Shown here: positions 13,624-26,739 of the stretch, piece after piece
Position numbering within the stretch: the first letter of the stretch is position 1
Layout of the letters: every line of letters starts with the position of its first letter
Source: Ichthyophthirius multifiliis
Taxonomy: Eukaryota; Ciliophora; Oligohymenophorea; Hymenostomatida
NCBI RefSeq assembly: GCF_000220395.1
Contig: NW_004086087.1
Coordinates: 62,001 to 126,000 of the forward strand
Direction of reading: 5' to 3'
Length of the DNA stretch: 64,000 nucleotides
The notes under the pieces: generated by a model
The model's input: the letters and a program-made list of their open reading frames with translations, nothing else
What the model was told of the DNA's origin: nothing
Database searches by the model: none
Program-made: the position numbers and the translations under genes

Positions 13624-14130
13624 ATTTAAATATATATTAATTTATTTTTATTAAATTTCATTTTTATTAATATTTATGTTTTATGTTAATTTTTTAGCTA
13701 TTCGTTTGTTATCTCTTAAATAGAAGAAAAAGAAAAAGAAATATTTTCATATAAATAAGCTTTAAAAAAATCTGATTAAGATTATTAAAATATAAAAGAG
13801 GAATATAATTTACTTAAAGAATAATATTATAGAGTGGAAGGAGATGTTAAAAAACTACTCATTAGAAGGGAAAACATATAAAACATTTAAAGTTTACTTA
13901 TTAAATTAGCACAGGCTGATAGAGAAAATATATAAAGTAATGTAAAAGATGTTCTTATTTAAATTTAAGAAATTCTTTCTAGTAAAGGTAATATAGACCC
14001 TGTTAATTATAAATTAAATGGTTCAGGTTAAAAAAGTCATAATAATTCGTTTAATAATGCTGTTTATTAATAATAAAATAATTTAGTTCCTTAATGGGCT
14101 CAAAAATTAAAAAATACATTAAAAAAATGA
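11329..14130 (+). CDS. PIBF1: PIBF1/CEP90-like centriolar satellite and basal-body coiled-coil protein
   Basis: An 805-residue coiled-coil protein. The best match from memory is vertebrate PIBF1 (CEP90), needed for centriole distal-appendage and cilium assembly. Supporting blocks: LPEKDLPTNEWILVNVWELL followed by PFKKE aligns with the PIBF1 block LSLPEFVSVRFYEL; YEKQLRFLKDTKEELE; and near the C-terminus SNPYDEENVY then NKRRIKQAISLAQRL and SSQPYSFVI, aligning with TAKRRLKQSVHLARR and QQPYRYLI. Five introns: 11374-11411, 11499-11545, 12320-12438, 13286-13333 (acceptor could be 13330) and 13566-13697, whose exons join in perfect phase. The last intron carries a (TTA)n tract. The start was chosen because ATG 11329 plus the first two small introns gives an uninterrupted acidic leader (FTQEELKLFENGGIS). 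In a ciliate it would act at basal bodies; function is inferred by homology. Confidence 0.85.
13571..13621. repeat. (TTA)n microsatellite in PIBF1 intron 5
   Basis: Trinucleotide repeat within the last intron of the PIBF1/CEP90-like gene. It is in frame with both flanking exons and would read as poly-Tyr if the intron were kept. A similar (TTA)n tract at about 23757-23820 lies in an intron of the minus-strand coiled-coil gene. Confidence 0.9.
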
Positions 14131-14348
14131 GTTTTTTTATATTTTTGAATTTTATATTAATTTGCTTAAAATTTAAAATATAAATATATATTCACTATAT
14201 ATTATATATATAGACAAATAAATTTTAAAAGTTTTTTTATTGTATATATATCTAATAGAATCAAAAAATATATATATATCATACATTTATATTTAATATA
14301 AAATTAAAATTAATTTTAATTATATTTATTTTATAACAATAAATAAAA

Positions 14349-15044
14349 ATGATATCTGATAAATTATAAATTCCTAAACTACAATAATAATAATAATAAC
14401 AAATAATATAAAAAGACTAACCATATAATATCGATTAAATTGATAAATAAATGGGCCAAAATTTACAACCAGTTCTTCAAAACATAGTTTCTACTGTAAA
14501 TTTAAACGTAAAATTAGACTTAAAAACAATCGCATTACGTGCCCGAAACGCCGAATATAATCCAAAAAGATTCGCCGCTGTAATAATGAGATTAAGGGAT
14601 CCAAAAACAACCGCATTAATTTTTGGAAGCGGAAAAATGGTATGCACAGGGGCAAAAACAGAAGAAGATTCAAATAGGGCATCAAGGAAATATGCCAAGA
14701 TTATATAAAAAATAGGATTTCCGGTTTAATTTGTAGATTTTAAAATATAAAACATTGTAGGATCTATTGATGTAAAGTTCCCTATTAATTTAGATTTATT
14801 AGCAGAAAATCATAAATAATATGTTTAGTATGAACCGGAAATCTTTCCAGGGTTAATTTATAGGGAATTTAATACAAAAATTGTACTTTTGATTTTTGTT
14901 TCAGGGAAAATTGTATTAACTGGGGCAAAAACAAGGGAAAATATTGATAAAGCATTTAAAAATATTTACTACGTTTTATGGTAATTTAGAAAAAACGATT
15001 TTAGAGGATAAAATAATTTGTTTAAGAAAAGTATATAAAAATGA
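14349..15044 (+). CDS. TBP: TATA-binding protein
   Basis: Intronless 231-residue TBP, the promoter-recognition subunit of TFIID/TFIIIB. A short Gln-rich leader (QQQQQQ at about residues 13-18) precedes the two-repeat saddle. First repeat: [54 protein letters not shown]. Second repeat: [51 protein letters not shown]. Both DNA-contact and intercalating regions are present and the C-terminus is complete at TGA 15042-15044. A nearby TATA recogniser in a genome with A/T-only spacers makes its specificity interesting, but the protein looks conventional. Confidence 0.97.
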
Positions 15045-16571
15045 GGTTTTTTTTTTTTTTTTTAATATAAAAAAAAATATATATATATACTAAATTATTT
15101 CTTTAATTAAAAAAAAATATATTTTTTTATATATTTTATATATTTTTTTATTTTTTTTTTCAATTATTAAAAAAAGAAAAAAGTTTTTTAAATTTTATTT
15201 TATACTTATTTTATTTCAAAATAATAAAATATAATAATTATTAGTTTTTATGTATTATTCATAAATAATTTTTTTGTATTTTCTTTATTTTTTTAAATAA
15301 GGATATTAAATTTAAAATAAATTAATATGGCATTTATTATCATATAAACAGCAATTATAAAAAAAAATTACAAGAAAAATATAAAAATTATAATTTAATA
15401 AAAGTAATTAAATAATATTTATTATTTTTTTTATATTTTATAATATAATATATTTTGTTATATTTTTTGTAATATATAAATAATCAATATTAATTTACCT
15501 TTTTATCATATTTATTATTATTATTTATATTTTTTTGTTTTAATAATATCATATATTATAAAAAATATCAGCAATTAAATGAAGATAATATTAAATATAA
15601 TTAATTTTTTTAATATTTTATTAATCAAAATAATATGAATTTTTATAAACAATAAATTATAATTAATTAAAAGTGAAAAATGGAATAAAAAAATCTTAAA
15701 AATAGATATAATTAATATAATAATATTTATATATTTTATAGCATTAAAAATTGATTTCCAATTTAGATTTTTATTTTTTATTATAATAAATTAATAATTA
15801 TTGTTTTATTGATATACTATAAAATAATTTAAATTATTATAGAATGTTTTTTAAATTATGTAAATTTTTTTAAAAAAATATTTTCAATATTTTATATTCA
15901 ATGTTAAATTTTATATATTTATAAGAAGAAATAATAATAAAAAAAATGTATACTTTAATTAAAATTTAAAATTTAAAAAAAATAATAAAATAATTAACTT
16001 AGTTTTATTAAATGTATATGAAAAATAAATAAAGTTTCTAGAATAATTATATAAAATAAATTTTAATTTTTTAAATTATAAATAAAAAATATTTTTACTT
16101 AATCAATATTTTGCTACAATATAGTATTTTTAAATTTATTATATTTTATTAGCTTTATCTAACAGAACGATTCATATATACTTAGTTTCATATTGCTAAT
16201 TTAAAAAGTAATTAATTTTGCTAAAAAATAAATAAAATTTAAAAAATAGTAAATATAAATTAGACCATGAATTTTATTTAAACTTAATTATAAAATATGT
16301 AATTTTATAATAATATATTTATAATAATTTTCCTCTTTAATTTAATTTAATTTTATCATATTTAATATATTTAATTATTTATTCATAAACAAAAAAAAAG
16401 TCAATATATATATTAATAACATTAATTTTCTAATAAAAATAAAATAAACTAAGCTATTTTCCCAAAAAAGAGAAAAAAAAGAAAATAGAAAATAAAAGAA
16501 AAAAGAAGAAGGATATAACAAAAAAACAAAAATAATAATATAAAACCAAAATACAAAAAAACTTAACAAAA
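15045..16571. other. Long A/T-only intergenic region
   Basis: About 1.5 kb with no gene, RNA or repeat family I can support; long T and A homopolymers near the TBP 3' end (15045-15160). Confidence 0.6.
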
Positions 16572-19166
16572 ATGGTATTCTACAGTTAAAAATTTTAAGT
16601 GCCAACCAAAAACTCCAAACGAAAATACATAAAAATAAAGAACTAATTAACCGGTGAGCATATAATGGACATACAATCTATCGAATGTATGTCCATAAAT
16701 ACAATAAAATAATAAGTATAGAAAAAGATAGGAGGACAAGGCGGTATAAGTAACGTCCGTCTAATATACAAACAGCAAGTATTATAAAACAACAACTAAA
16801 GCATTGCAAACTATCAACTAAAAAACGGATCAATAATTTATTATGTACCCTTAGTTGAGTTTGATCCAAATATAGGTATGATTGAGAATTGTGGAGATAT
16901 CCCACTTCCAGAGAGAATATCGGAAACTTTATGTGAGATAAGGAGAAGTTTAAATAATAAAATTACACCTAAATTAACTGATTCTGGGATTTCGGGAAGT
17001 TATTTTTTGGAAAGTGTCGAAAGAAATAAAATCGCTATTTTTAAGCCTTTAGATGAGGAACCTTATGCGCCTAATAATCCTAAAGGATATATTGGTAATT
17101 CTTAATTATTATTTTTTCCTTCTATTTTTTTTTTTTTTACTTTTAAATTTTATTTATTATAAAGAATATTTAAAGGAAAGTTGGGACAAAAAGGAATCAG
17201 AGAAGGCATTTTATCAGGCGAGTAGTGCTATAGAGAAGTTATAGCTTATTTATTAGATATATAAGGCTTTCATGGAGTCCCCGAGACTACTTTTGTTGAG
17301 TTTTATCATCCTTCGTTTAGAAATAATGCAGATATAATACAAATCGATAATCAAGATAAAGAAAAAAGACTTTCTGTAATTGAAAAAAAATAATATATGA
17401 TGGAAAGAAGGAGTACAATATTAACTTATTAATAATAAACTGAATAATTTAATAATAATATCAAAAGAGGAAGTCTATAAGTATTTGTAAAACATGATGA
17501 TGAATGCGGAAATTACGGAAATTCAGTCTTTTCGACTGATGAAGTTCATAAAATAGCAATTTTAGATATTCGAATATTAAATTGTGATAGAAATGATTAA
17601 AATATTTTAGTTAAGAAAAAAAAAAAAAAATGTAAATTTTTTTATTGGAATAATATATATATATATATATATTTATATATTTATATAAATTTTAAATTTA
17701 TTAATTTTACAGGTGAATTAAATAGCGAATAATTAAAGAATCTACCAAAATATAAATAAGTATTATTTGAATATGACTTTAAACTAATTCCTATAGATCA
17801 TGGACTTTCCCTTCCTAATAATTTGAAAATATTTTCGGAAGATTTAAACTGGATGTGGTGGGATTAAGCCGAGGAAAAGCTTTCTGAAAAATCAAAATAA
17901 TATGTGAAGAATATTGATATCAAATCTGATATGAAAACTCTAAAGTAGACTTTTAATTTATCTGAAGCTTGTTTATTTAATTTTAGAATTGCAAATATAG
18001 TCCTTAAAAAGGGCGTTGAAGCCGACCTTACATTAAAAGAAATAGGAAAAATATTATATCGAGATGATGTTTCTGAAGAATCTTAAATTGAGAAAATTAT
18101 TTAAAGGGCTCAGTAGTGTTTAAAAGCTTGTATTGAAATTGGAAATGAAGAAATTATAAGAAAAAAACTTATTAAATATATGTAAAATAATAATAATAGT
18201 TCGTAATATTCACCTGATTCTTTATATTTAACTTCTCAAAATACTAATTATGATAATAAAAAATTGATTAATAAAGTTAATGGGAAATAGAATCTTATCT
18301 TTAATTTTCCTTTAAGATAGACTAATGATTCTGTTATTAATGGAAATTCATAAAAAAATGAATATTCTTTAGAATATGAATATGAATATGTATAAAAAAA
18401 TGATAATAAAATTTAAAATAATACTTAATAAAATAACATTATTATATAATAATAATAAAACAATGTTAATATTTAAAAAACTAATAATTGTTAAATAAAT
18501 AATAATAATAATTAATAATAAGCAACAAATTAATAAAAAAATAATAATCTATAATAAAATAATATTTAATAATAAACTAATAATTAATAATAAACAAATC
18601 ATTAAATATAAACTAATACTTAATAATAAAGTAATGATTTAAATAATAATTTACATAATAATAGTTTTTAACAAAATAATAATATAGAAAATAATTCTAA
18701 CACTGACTTTATAGTATAAATAACTGATTCTTACAATCTTAAGTTAGAAAAGGCTAGAAGTTCAAATAAATAAAAAAATCAAACCGAATAAAAATAAACA
18801 AACGGGAAAAAAATGTAAAGAAGCTTATCTGTTCTTATAAATTCTTAGAAAAATAATAATGATTAGAAAAATGAAATACAGCATCTTATATCAAAAGAAA
18901 AATAATAAATTGTAAAATTTGAAGACTAAGATAAATCTAATGCTATATTATAAAAATAATAATCAAATACGAAATATTTTGATAGAATCGAAGATTATGA
19001 AAGTTTAAAAAAGAAAAAAATTTTCGATGAATTGTTCTTTTATTATATAGAATAGGCTCTTCAAACTTACATAGAATAACTTTAAATCGAAAAAGATAAA
19101 AAGCGTAAAAACATAGGAAAATATAGAGATAGAATCAGATCTGAAAAATATAATTAGTTCGGATGA
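16572..19166 (+). CDS. Ubiquitin-like domain plus type II phosphatidylinositol 4-kinase (PI4K-gamma-like)
   Basis: An 810-residue fusion. Residues about 20-100 form a ubiquitin-like domain (IKIKNQLTGEHIMDIQ, NVRLIYKQQVLQN, SIANYQLKNGSIIYYVPL). Then comes a type II PI 4-kinase domain: GISGSYFLES glycine loop, IAIFKPLDEEPYAPNNP with the ATP-binding Lys, GQKGIREGILSGEQCYREV, GVPETTFVEFYHP, the catalytic LDIRILNCDRNDQNILV and the metal motif PIDHGLSLP. This UBL-kinase order resembles plant PI4K-gamma proteins, which phosphorylate PtdIns or act as protein kinases. The last 300 residues are Asn/Gln-rich and end in a basic helix. Introns: 17095-17175 (the acceptor was placed so that GKLGQKGIR is restored) and 17632-17712. 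The UBL may bind ubiquitin-pathway partners; lipid versus protein substrate cannot be decided here. Confidence 0.9.
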
Positions 19167-19278
19167 TTATTTTATGACTTTTTTTTTTTTATAAAAAACA
19201 AAAAAAGTTTATTTTTAATTAACATAAAGGATATTTTTTTTAACTAATTTTAATGTTTTTATATAATTTTTAATTAAA

Positions 19279-19319
<41 letters not shown>

Positions 19320-20196
19320 AATTTTTAATTATATATTTTTTATATTTAAAATAAAATAAATAATTATATTAAATTTTTTCTTTATTAAATTTTTTTATGA
19401 AGATTTTTAATAAATTAAGTTTTTTTTTGCTTTCTTATTTATATTTTATTTTTTCTATTTTTAATGATTTTTTTATATTAACAATTATCTTTTAAATATT
19501 TATTGTATTTTATTATTAAAATTTTGTTTATATTATAATATATTTTAACATTAACTATTTTTAAAATTATATTATTTAATTCTTTTTTTATATATATATA
19601 TTTTTTTTCGAAAAATAAGTATTATTAATATTTTATTCAATATTGTTTTTTTGTTTTTTACTCAACTTAATAAATTATAAAACTATTAGATTTTTAAGCA
19701 AGATCTTTGTTTCTAACTTCATTAATAATTTTATCTTATATTTTATATTATATCCATTTTTTGTATTTAAAATGCAAATATTAATATTTTTTACAATAGT
19801 AATAAAACTCTAAATAAAAATATTATTTTTTTTAATAAAAAAAATAACTAAGTTTAATTAACTAATATTATCTCTTTATAATTTAAAAATAAACTTACTT
19901 TAATATTACTATAATTTATTTTACATAATTTTGATTTTCTAATATAATACATTTAAATAAAATACCTTCAATTATTTTCTATTATAATTACCTCTAAGAT
20001 TACAATTATTTTTTAATTAAAAATTATTCTTATTATTATTTCAATATAGTTTATTTTTTTAAAAAAATAATAAATAAATATTTTTATTAATGATAAAAGA
20101 TTTTATTTTTTAAATAAAATATAATATATATAATTCTAAACTATTTTTTATTAAATTTATTATAAATGAATAAATATATATATTTATATATTTTTA
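19167..20196. other. Convergent intergenic region with (TA)n
   Basis: No gene recognised between the PI4K stop and the stop of the minus-strand zinc-finger gene. (TA)n at about 19278-19315; otherwise T-rich runs. It should hold both terminators. Confidence 0.6.
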
Positions 20197-22279
20197 TCAA
20201 ATCTTAATAGGTTAAGTTAAAACATTAATATTTCCATGAAAATCACAGTGTGTTTCATGAGGATGATGTAATTAACCTTCAACAATATAATCAATATGTG
20301 CTAAATGATAAACAGATGGATGGCCACAATTAATACCATGAAAATGTTTCATTTCTTTAGTTTCACTACATATGCATTATTTATCTTCTTAAAATTAAAT
20401 ATTGTTATCATTATCATTATTATTATCTTTTTAATCAACTTTACTACAATGATTTTATTCATTATTATTGCAATCATATTCCTTCGTAATATTATTTATT
20501 TTAAGGCTACATTTATTATCTTTTTCATTTTTTAGTTAATTATTTATTTTATTTTATTCATCTTTATTAATAATATTACATATATTTTTTTCTATATTAT
20601 TATTACCTTCTAATTTATTTAAATCTTACTATTATTATATATTTAATATCTTTTTTTCACAACATTTGCAACCACCTTTTTCTTTACTACATTTTTAATT
20701 ATTTTCATCGCCAATTTTAAATCTATTTCCACATTCACAATTGAAAGGATTGCAAGTACTTTACATTATATTTTAATTAAAATCAAATCTATAATTTAAT
20801 TCATTAATTTTTTTCTCAACATCATGTAATGAATTATGTGTAAATTCACTCAATGGCTAACAAACTCCTTTCTAAACTTCATTATTAGCTTAAATGTCAT
20901 GTATTTCAATTTTCCCAGATTTCTTATTATAATAATATAAATATCCTTTAAATAATATATCATAATGTAAATCATGCTATAAAGCAATATGCTATTAATT
21001 AAAGAAAAAAGTCAATTATTCAAAATCTTTTTAAGAATCATTAAAATTACATTCTATATTTTAATATTTATAATTATAACTATCTAGTTATAGTCTTTGT
21101 TTTTCTAACTCTTAGATTTAGTCAATATTATTCTTATTATCTTAATTTTATTCACATAATAGTTATTAATTAAGTTTTATAGTATTATTTAAGTTGTTAA
21201 GAATATGATCTTTTTAATGCTTTTTTAAACTACTTTAATAAAAATATGATTTATCACATTCGTTACATAAATATTTATTTCTATTTTTCTTTCTTAAGAA
21301 ATTATGTTTTTGAAATTTTTTTTTTTATTATATAAAAATAATATAAAAAATTAAAATAAATTTAATTTAATTGATTTTATTTAAAAATATATTATTTAAT
21401 ATAAATATAAAAAATGTATACTTAATTTTAATGAGTTAACAAATGCTACTTTAAATTAGAAAAAGTACTAAAATTTCTTACACAAAAATTACATTTATGT
21501 AATTTTAAATTAATATGAATATTAGAATGTCTTTTTAAATTTGAAATCTTTTATATATTTATATAAAATATAAAATAATATATCTATATATTATAAAAAT
21601 GTATATAAATTTAAAAATATGTATATATATATATATTTATTTATATATATATTATTTTTTTCTTTAATTTACATAATATTTAGTTATTTTTTTGTATATA
21701 TATTTTTTTAATTATTTATTTTTACTTAAGTAAATGATTAATTGCAATTTTCAAAATTACATTTATATGGTCTTTCACCTTTATGTATTCTTATATGTTT
21801 TTGTAAACTACTATATTAAATGAATGTTTTATTACAGTTTATTTCTTTACTATTTTTTTTTTTTTTTTAAATTTTAATTTTTTTACCATTTATATGGTCT
21901 TTCATTTTATGTATTCTTATATGATCATTTAATGTTTTTTAACTCTAAATTATTTTGCACATTCAGCATAAGTACATTAAAAATTTTTATTTTGTTATTA
22001 TTAATTATTTTAATTTTTTATTTAAATTGGTTGTTAAGATTAAATATTTTAATTACTAATATTATTTTATTTTTCATATTCATTATTACTTACATAAGAT
22101 GTTTAATTATTACGATTATCTTAAAATAATTAACTATTTATATTTAAATTATTATTATCATCGAACCCAAATTATATATTAAATTGTTATTTTTTTAAAT
22201 TAAATGAACAGTCAACTTATTAATTATATTAAAAATTTTAATTAAGATTTATTTTATTTATATCTTTTTAATTATCCAT
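20197..22279 (-). CDS. Five-finger C2H2 zinc-finger protein with Cys/His metal-binding tail (two apparent 1-nt deletions)
   Basis: Predicted 578-residue nuclear factor. After an Asn/Gln-rich leader, five C2H2 fingers: three C-x4-C (CTYAEC, CKEINC, CNFENC), then two C-x2-C (CNFC, CNEC), with a HKGERPYKC linker after finger 2. The tail carries CNCGNRF-like and GGCKCC cysteine clusters and ends in HGINCGHPSVYHLAHIDYIV then EGQLHHPHETHCDFHG, a His/Cys-dense module. Exons on the minus strand: 22279-21887, 21849-21726, 21547-21422 and 21288-20197; introns 37, 178 and 133 bp. Finger 1 is broken twice as written: a T6 run at 21935-21940 and a T4 run at 21905-21908 each lack one base; adding one A on the coding strand restores the canonical F-x5-L-x2-H spacing and the linker, and gives the correct exon phase. 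Metal-responsive transcription, as for MTF-1, is an inference. Confidence 0.85.
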
Positions 22280-22786
22280 TATTATGTTTATATTTTTAAT
22301 TTTATTATTTTTATATAAAATGTTTATATTTTAATTTTTTTAAATTTTACTTTTTAATTTTAATAAGCTTTTTTAAAATTTTATGTTAGTTACTACTAAA
22401 AATATAAAATGTATAATAAAAAATAATAATATATAAAAATATATATAAATAAATAAAAATGATTATATATATATATTTATATATGTATATATATATATTT
22501 AATTATATTTTATATATTATAATAATATGGATTATATTTAATCTAAAATATAAACTTAAAATAATAATAAAAAAAAAGATATTTTTTAAATTAATATTTA
22601 TAGAAATAACAAAATTATTTATTAATAATTTTTTTTTTTTTTAATGAATATTTTTATTTATTTAAAAATAAAATATTATAAAAAATATAAAAATATTATA
22701 ATTAAAATCTAACATTTTTTATAAAAATAAAATAATATATAAATAACAAATATTATATAATCATAATTTTTTATAATAGAAAAAAA
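22280..22786. other. Spacer between two minus-strand genes
   Basis: No gene seen. A/T only. It should contain the zinc-finger promoter and the coiled-coil gene terminator. Confidence 0.55.
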
Positions 22787-23774
22787 TCATTTTTGATAAA
22801 ATTAATCTTATTACTAATTATTTTCTAATCTATAATCTTTATTATATTAATAATTTTCATTTTTATTAGTATTGACACTTTTTAGTCTCTTTTTTGAATT
22901 AGAAAAGCTATTATTAATTCTCTCAGCATTACTAACTTTTTCATTATATTAATAATTCCCATTATTACTTAATAAATTTTAATCATTAATATTATTATAT
23001 TTATAATAATCATTTTATTAATACTAAGAAGATTTTGTATTAATTTTCGCCTAAGGACTTTTTGAGATTTCTAAATATTTATTAATATTTTGCAAATCTT
23101 TTACTTTTTTGGTCAAAAGCTTAGTTTCATTATCTAATTTTTTAGCCAAATCTATATTATCTTAATTATCGGAAATATTACTGAAAGATTTCATTAATAA
23201 TTTATGTAATTCTTCAATTTCTAGATTAGATCGTTATAATTTTTCTTTTAAATTTTCAATTTAATTTTTATGATCATTTAAAGAATTCTATAAATTAGTT
23301 TTTTATTCCTATAATTGATTTATTTAAGTATTTTTTAATTAAATTTAGTTTTTATATTCTTTTATTAAATTTTCCTTATTTATAAAGTCTTCTTCTTATA
23401 ATTTATAATTTTTTCTAAATTATTCTTCTTTAAGTCTAAAATCTAGATTTAATTCTGTTTTTTAAACTTCTTTTTATTTTAGAATATTTATTTCTTTCTA
23501 ATTTTAAAGTATTTCTTCTTAAAATTCAATGATTTTTTCTTTCAATCTTTCTATAGTAGTTTATAATTCCATTTCGTGTTATTATTATTTAAATAAAATA
23601 GCTTTTAATTCTTATATTTCTTCATATTCTGGAGTATTACCATATTAATTATACTCATAATGATCTATTTATTCAATTAAATTTTAATATCTATTTGAAT
23701 TATTGGCTTAATGTAGACTTTTTTTTCTATTATATTTTAATTTTATTAATATTATAATTATTATTATTATTATA

Positions 23775-23819
<45 letters not shown>

Positions 23820-24276
23820 TATAGTAAATATTTCTTTTATAAATAACTAATTTACTGTTATAATTCTTTTATTTATTCAATTAATAATATATTTTCTTTT
23901 TTGTATTTTTATAATTCAATTTCTAAATTAGATTCTATATTGTTTTACTTTTCATTTAATATTTTATTAAATTTATTTAATAAAGCCTATATTTATTTTT
24001 CATATTCTTATTTTAATTAGTTTATTTATTTTTATGTGTTTTCTTGAAATTATTATAATAATTTTTTTAGTTTATTTATATAATTGTTTAGTCCATTTTT
24101 TTTGAAATTATATTGTTTTTAGTTTTCATAGTTGAAGCCTTTTTATTTTTTAAAATTATTTTCTTTTCTTTTAATTCTAATAATATTTTTTAAATTTAAA
24201 TTTAGTATTCTTAATTTTTTTTATTATCTTCTTCCTAAATAAAAAATTTATATATGTAATAGTATATAAATATATA

Positions 24277-24317
<41 letters not shown>

Positions 24318-25627
24318 TAATATGATTTATATATTTACATTCTTAATAGAATTTTCTTTATATATATCTATTAATTTTTAATTTAATGTTTTATTTTCAC
24401 TTTTTAAATCTTCTAAATTTTATTTTAAGTTTTTTATTATTTCTTCTTTAAAAGAAATACAATTTTAATTATTTTAATGTTCTCCTTTAATTAATTAGAT
24501 TTAATTATTTTATTCATTAATAATATTTTTTTATGCATTCAATTATTCATATAAACTTTGGTTTTATTTTTGTATATTTTCATGTTCTTAATGTTATTTA
24601 TTATTAATATTTTTTATTTAATCCAAATCATTTTTTAATTAAGAACAAATTAAATCCAATTCATTATAATTATTGACAAGATCATCGTTTTTTTTTTAAT
24701 ATTTATTTGTTTTATCTTATTAATTTTCAATTTCATTTTAGAGTTTTTTTATTTATTTTTAAAAATCATCATTTTCAATTTAACATATATTTAATTTTTC
24801 TTCTATTTATTAATTCTTTTACACATATTATTTTATTTAAATTTTAAAATCTTTATTTTATATTTCTAATTCTTTTATAGAATCTATTTTTATTAAATAA
24901 AAAAATAAATATAAATATTAAAAAAAACTACTTTAAAAATAATTAATTTATATTTCAGTTTCTTTATTTTTCCTATTTTCAAATTATTACATTTTACTAT
25001 CTGTATCTTTCTTATATTCTATTAAGAAAGTTTCAAAATCTACTTTTGTTTTATCTAAAACTCTCTTTTTTCTTCCAAAACTTCCTCATATATAGATTTT
25101 TAAACATAATCTCTTTATAAAATTATTAATTTTTCTTCTAACATTTATTTCAATTGCCTTTCTTGATATTTTAATTTATCTGCTTCTTAATTACTTTCTT
25201 CTTTTATTTCTTCTATTTTCTAATTCATTTAATCTTAATAATGTTCTTAAATTTATAGAACATAATCTTCGTGTCTTTTTTACATTTCTTCCTTTTATTT
25301 ATTTTATTCATATAAATTTATTGATTATATATTTATTATTTTACAAATTTTATATTTTATTATTTATAAATCTCTTCTATTTTTCGTTCATATTCTATTT
25401 TTATTTCTTAAGTAATTTTTTCTTGCTTTACTTAATTTCTTTAATTAGTGTTTTTATTTTCATTTAAATCCTATTTAATATTTTTTACTAATTATTCTTA
25501 TTCTTATATTCTTCCTTTATACTCGATAATTTTCTTTTTATAAGCATCGATTTTTTACTTATATTTAAGTCTTAACTTTTCGTTATATTCTTTTTATTTT
25601 TCACATTCCTATTTGAAACATATATAT

Positions 25628-25691
<64 letters not shown>

Positions 25692-26739
25692 TTTATAATT
25701 ATATTGATTGCGTATTAAAATTAACTTCGTTTTCTTAATTTATCTAAATTTATTCATCTATTTTTAAATTTAATTAATTATTAGAATCCACAAAATTATT
25801 AAGTTTTTTTTAAAATTATTAAATATCAAGTTTTAATCCTTCATTATTTTTTTACAAAACTTAATTTTTTTCTTCAAAAGTTTTTAAATTTATATTTAAT
25901 TTAGTAATATCTTAAATTTTTTCATTATAATTATTTTTTATTTGATCTATTTTTCCATTAAGTTCATTATTTTCTTACAAAATAATATTATAATTTTAAC
26001 TTAAATTTTCATATTTTTATTCTAATTAATTTATACTCTAATTTAAAGTATTAATTTAATTATTATCTTATACTTATTTTTATTAAAACTACTATTCTTT
26101 TATTTCAAAAGTTTCTTAATACTAATTTGTTAACTAATTTATTTTAGCCTGAATTTTCACATATTCATTTTCATAAAATTATTTGTTTTAAATTTCCTTA
26201 TTTAAATCTTCCCTTAACATATGTATTATTTTTGAATTTTCTTCCATTTATTCTTCATTTTAGTTTATTATTTTTCTTTTTTCTAACTCATTTTTTGCAT
26301 ATTCATTTTTCAAATAATTATATTAATTTGATAGTTTCTCTATTATAACTTCCCTTTCATTTAAAACTATTTCTTCGAATATTTCTTTAACTCTTTAATG
26401 AATATATTCTTTACTTATTTAATCTTATTTTAAAGTATTAAATAAATCATCCTTTAATATTTTATTATAAACATTCTCAATTGATGTTTAAAGAGTTAAA
26501 AATCTCATTTCATAAAGTTCTTTTAAGTTATTTAATCTTTCATTATAATTTTATTCTAGAATCTTAATTATTTTGTTTTTATTTTTATATTATTTTATTT
26601 TTACTTTTGGGTCATCATATAATTTTTTTTATGGTTTTTAATCACTTAATTTTAATTTTTATTATATTGAATTTGACTTCCATTCATGTTAAGTATTATT
26701 TGTATTAGAAATACTATAATTTTAATATATTTCATCCAT
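22787..26739 (-). CDS. Large coiled-coil protein (two apparent 1-nt deletions)
   Basis: Predicted 1,179 residues, almost entirely Lys/Glu/Gln/Asn-rich heptad-like helix, for example NERLNNLKELYEMR and LLTKKVKDLQNINKYLEI. No enzymatic motif and no membrane segment. I do not recognise the family; a cytoskeletal, basal-body or centrosomal role is the usual context for such proteins but is only a guess. Minus-strand exons: 26739-25690, 25608-25345, 25291-24932, 24883-24339, 24234-23856 and 23726-22787. Introns hold (TA)n (25609-25689, 24235-24338) and (TTA)n (23727-23855). The frame fails at a T6 run (25066-25071) and near a T4 run (24164-24167); one extra A on the coding strand at each restores both the helix and the phase of the next intron. 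The start is the first ATG after the upstream spacer, shared with a divergent STPG1-like gene. Confidence 0.75.

Noticed and set aside
14477-14698. Minus-strand frames opposite TBP
   Set aside because: Antisense shadows of the TBP coding sequence.
23727-23855. Poly-Ile stretch from (ATA)n in the coiled-coil gene
   Set aside because: An intron with donor GTAAATT and acceptor ATAG removes it and keeps frame; poly-Ile in the middle of a coiled coil is implausible.
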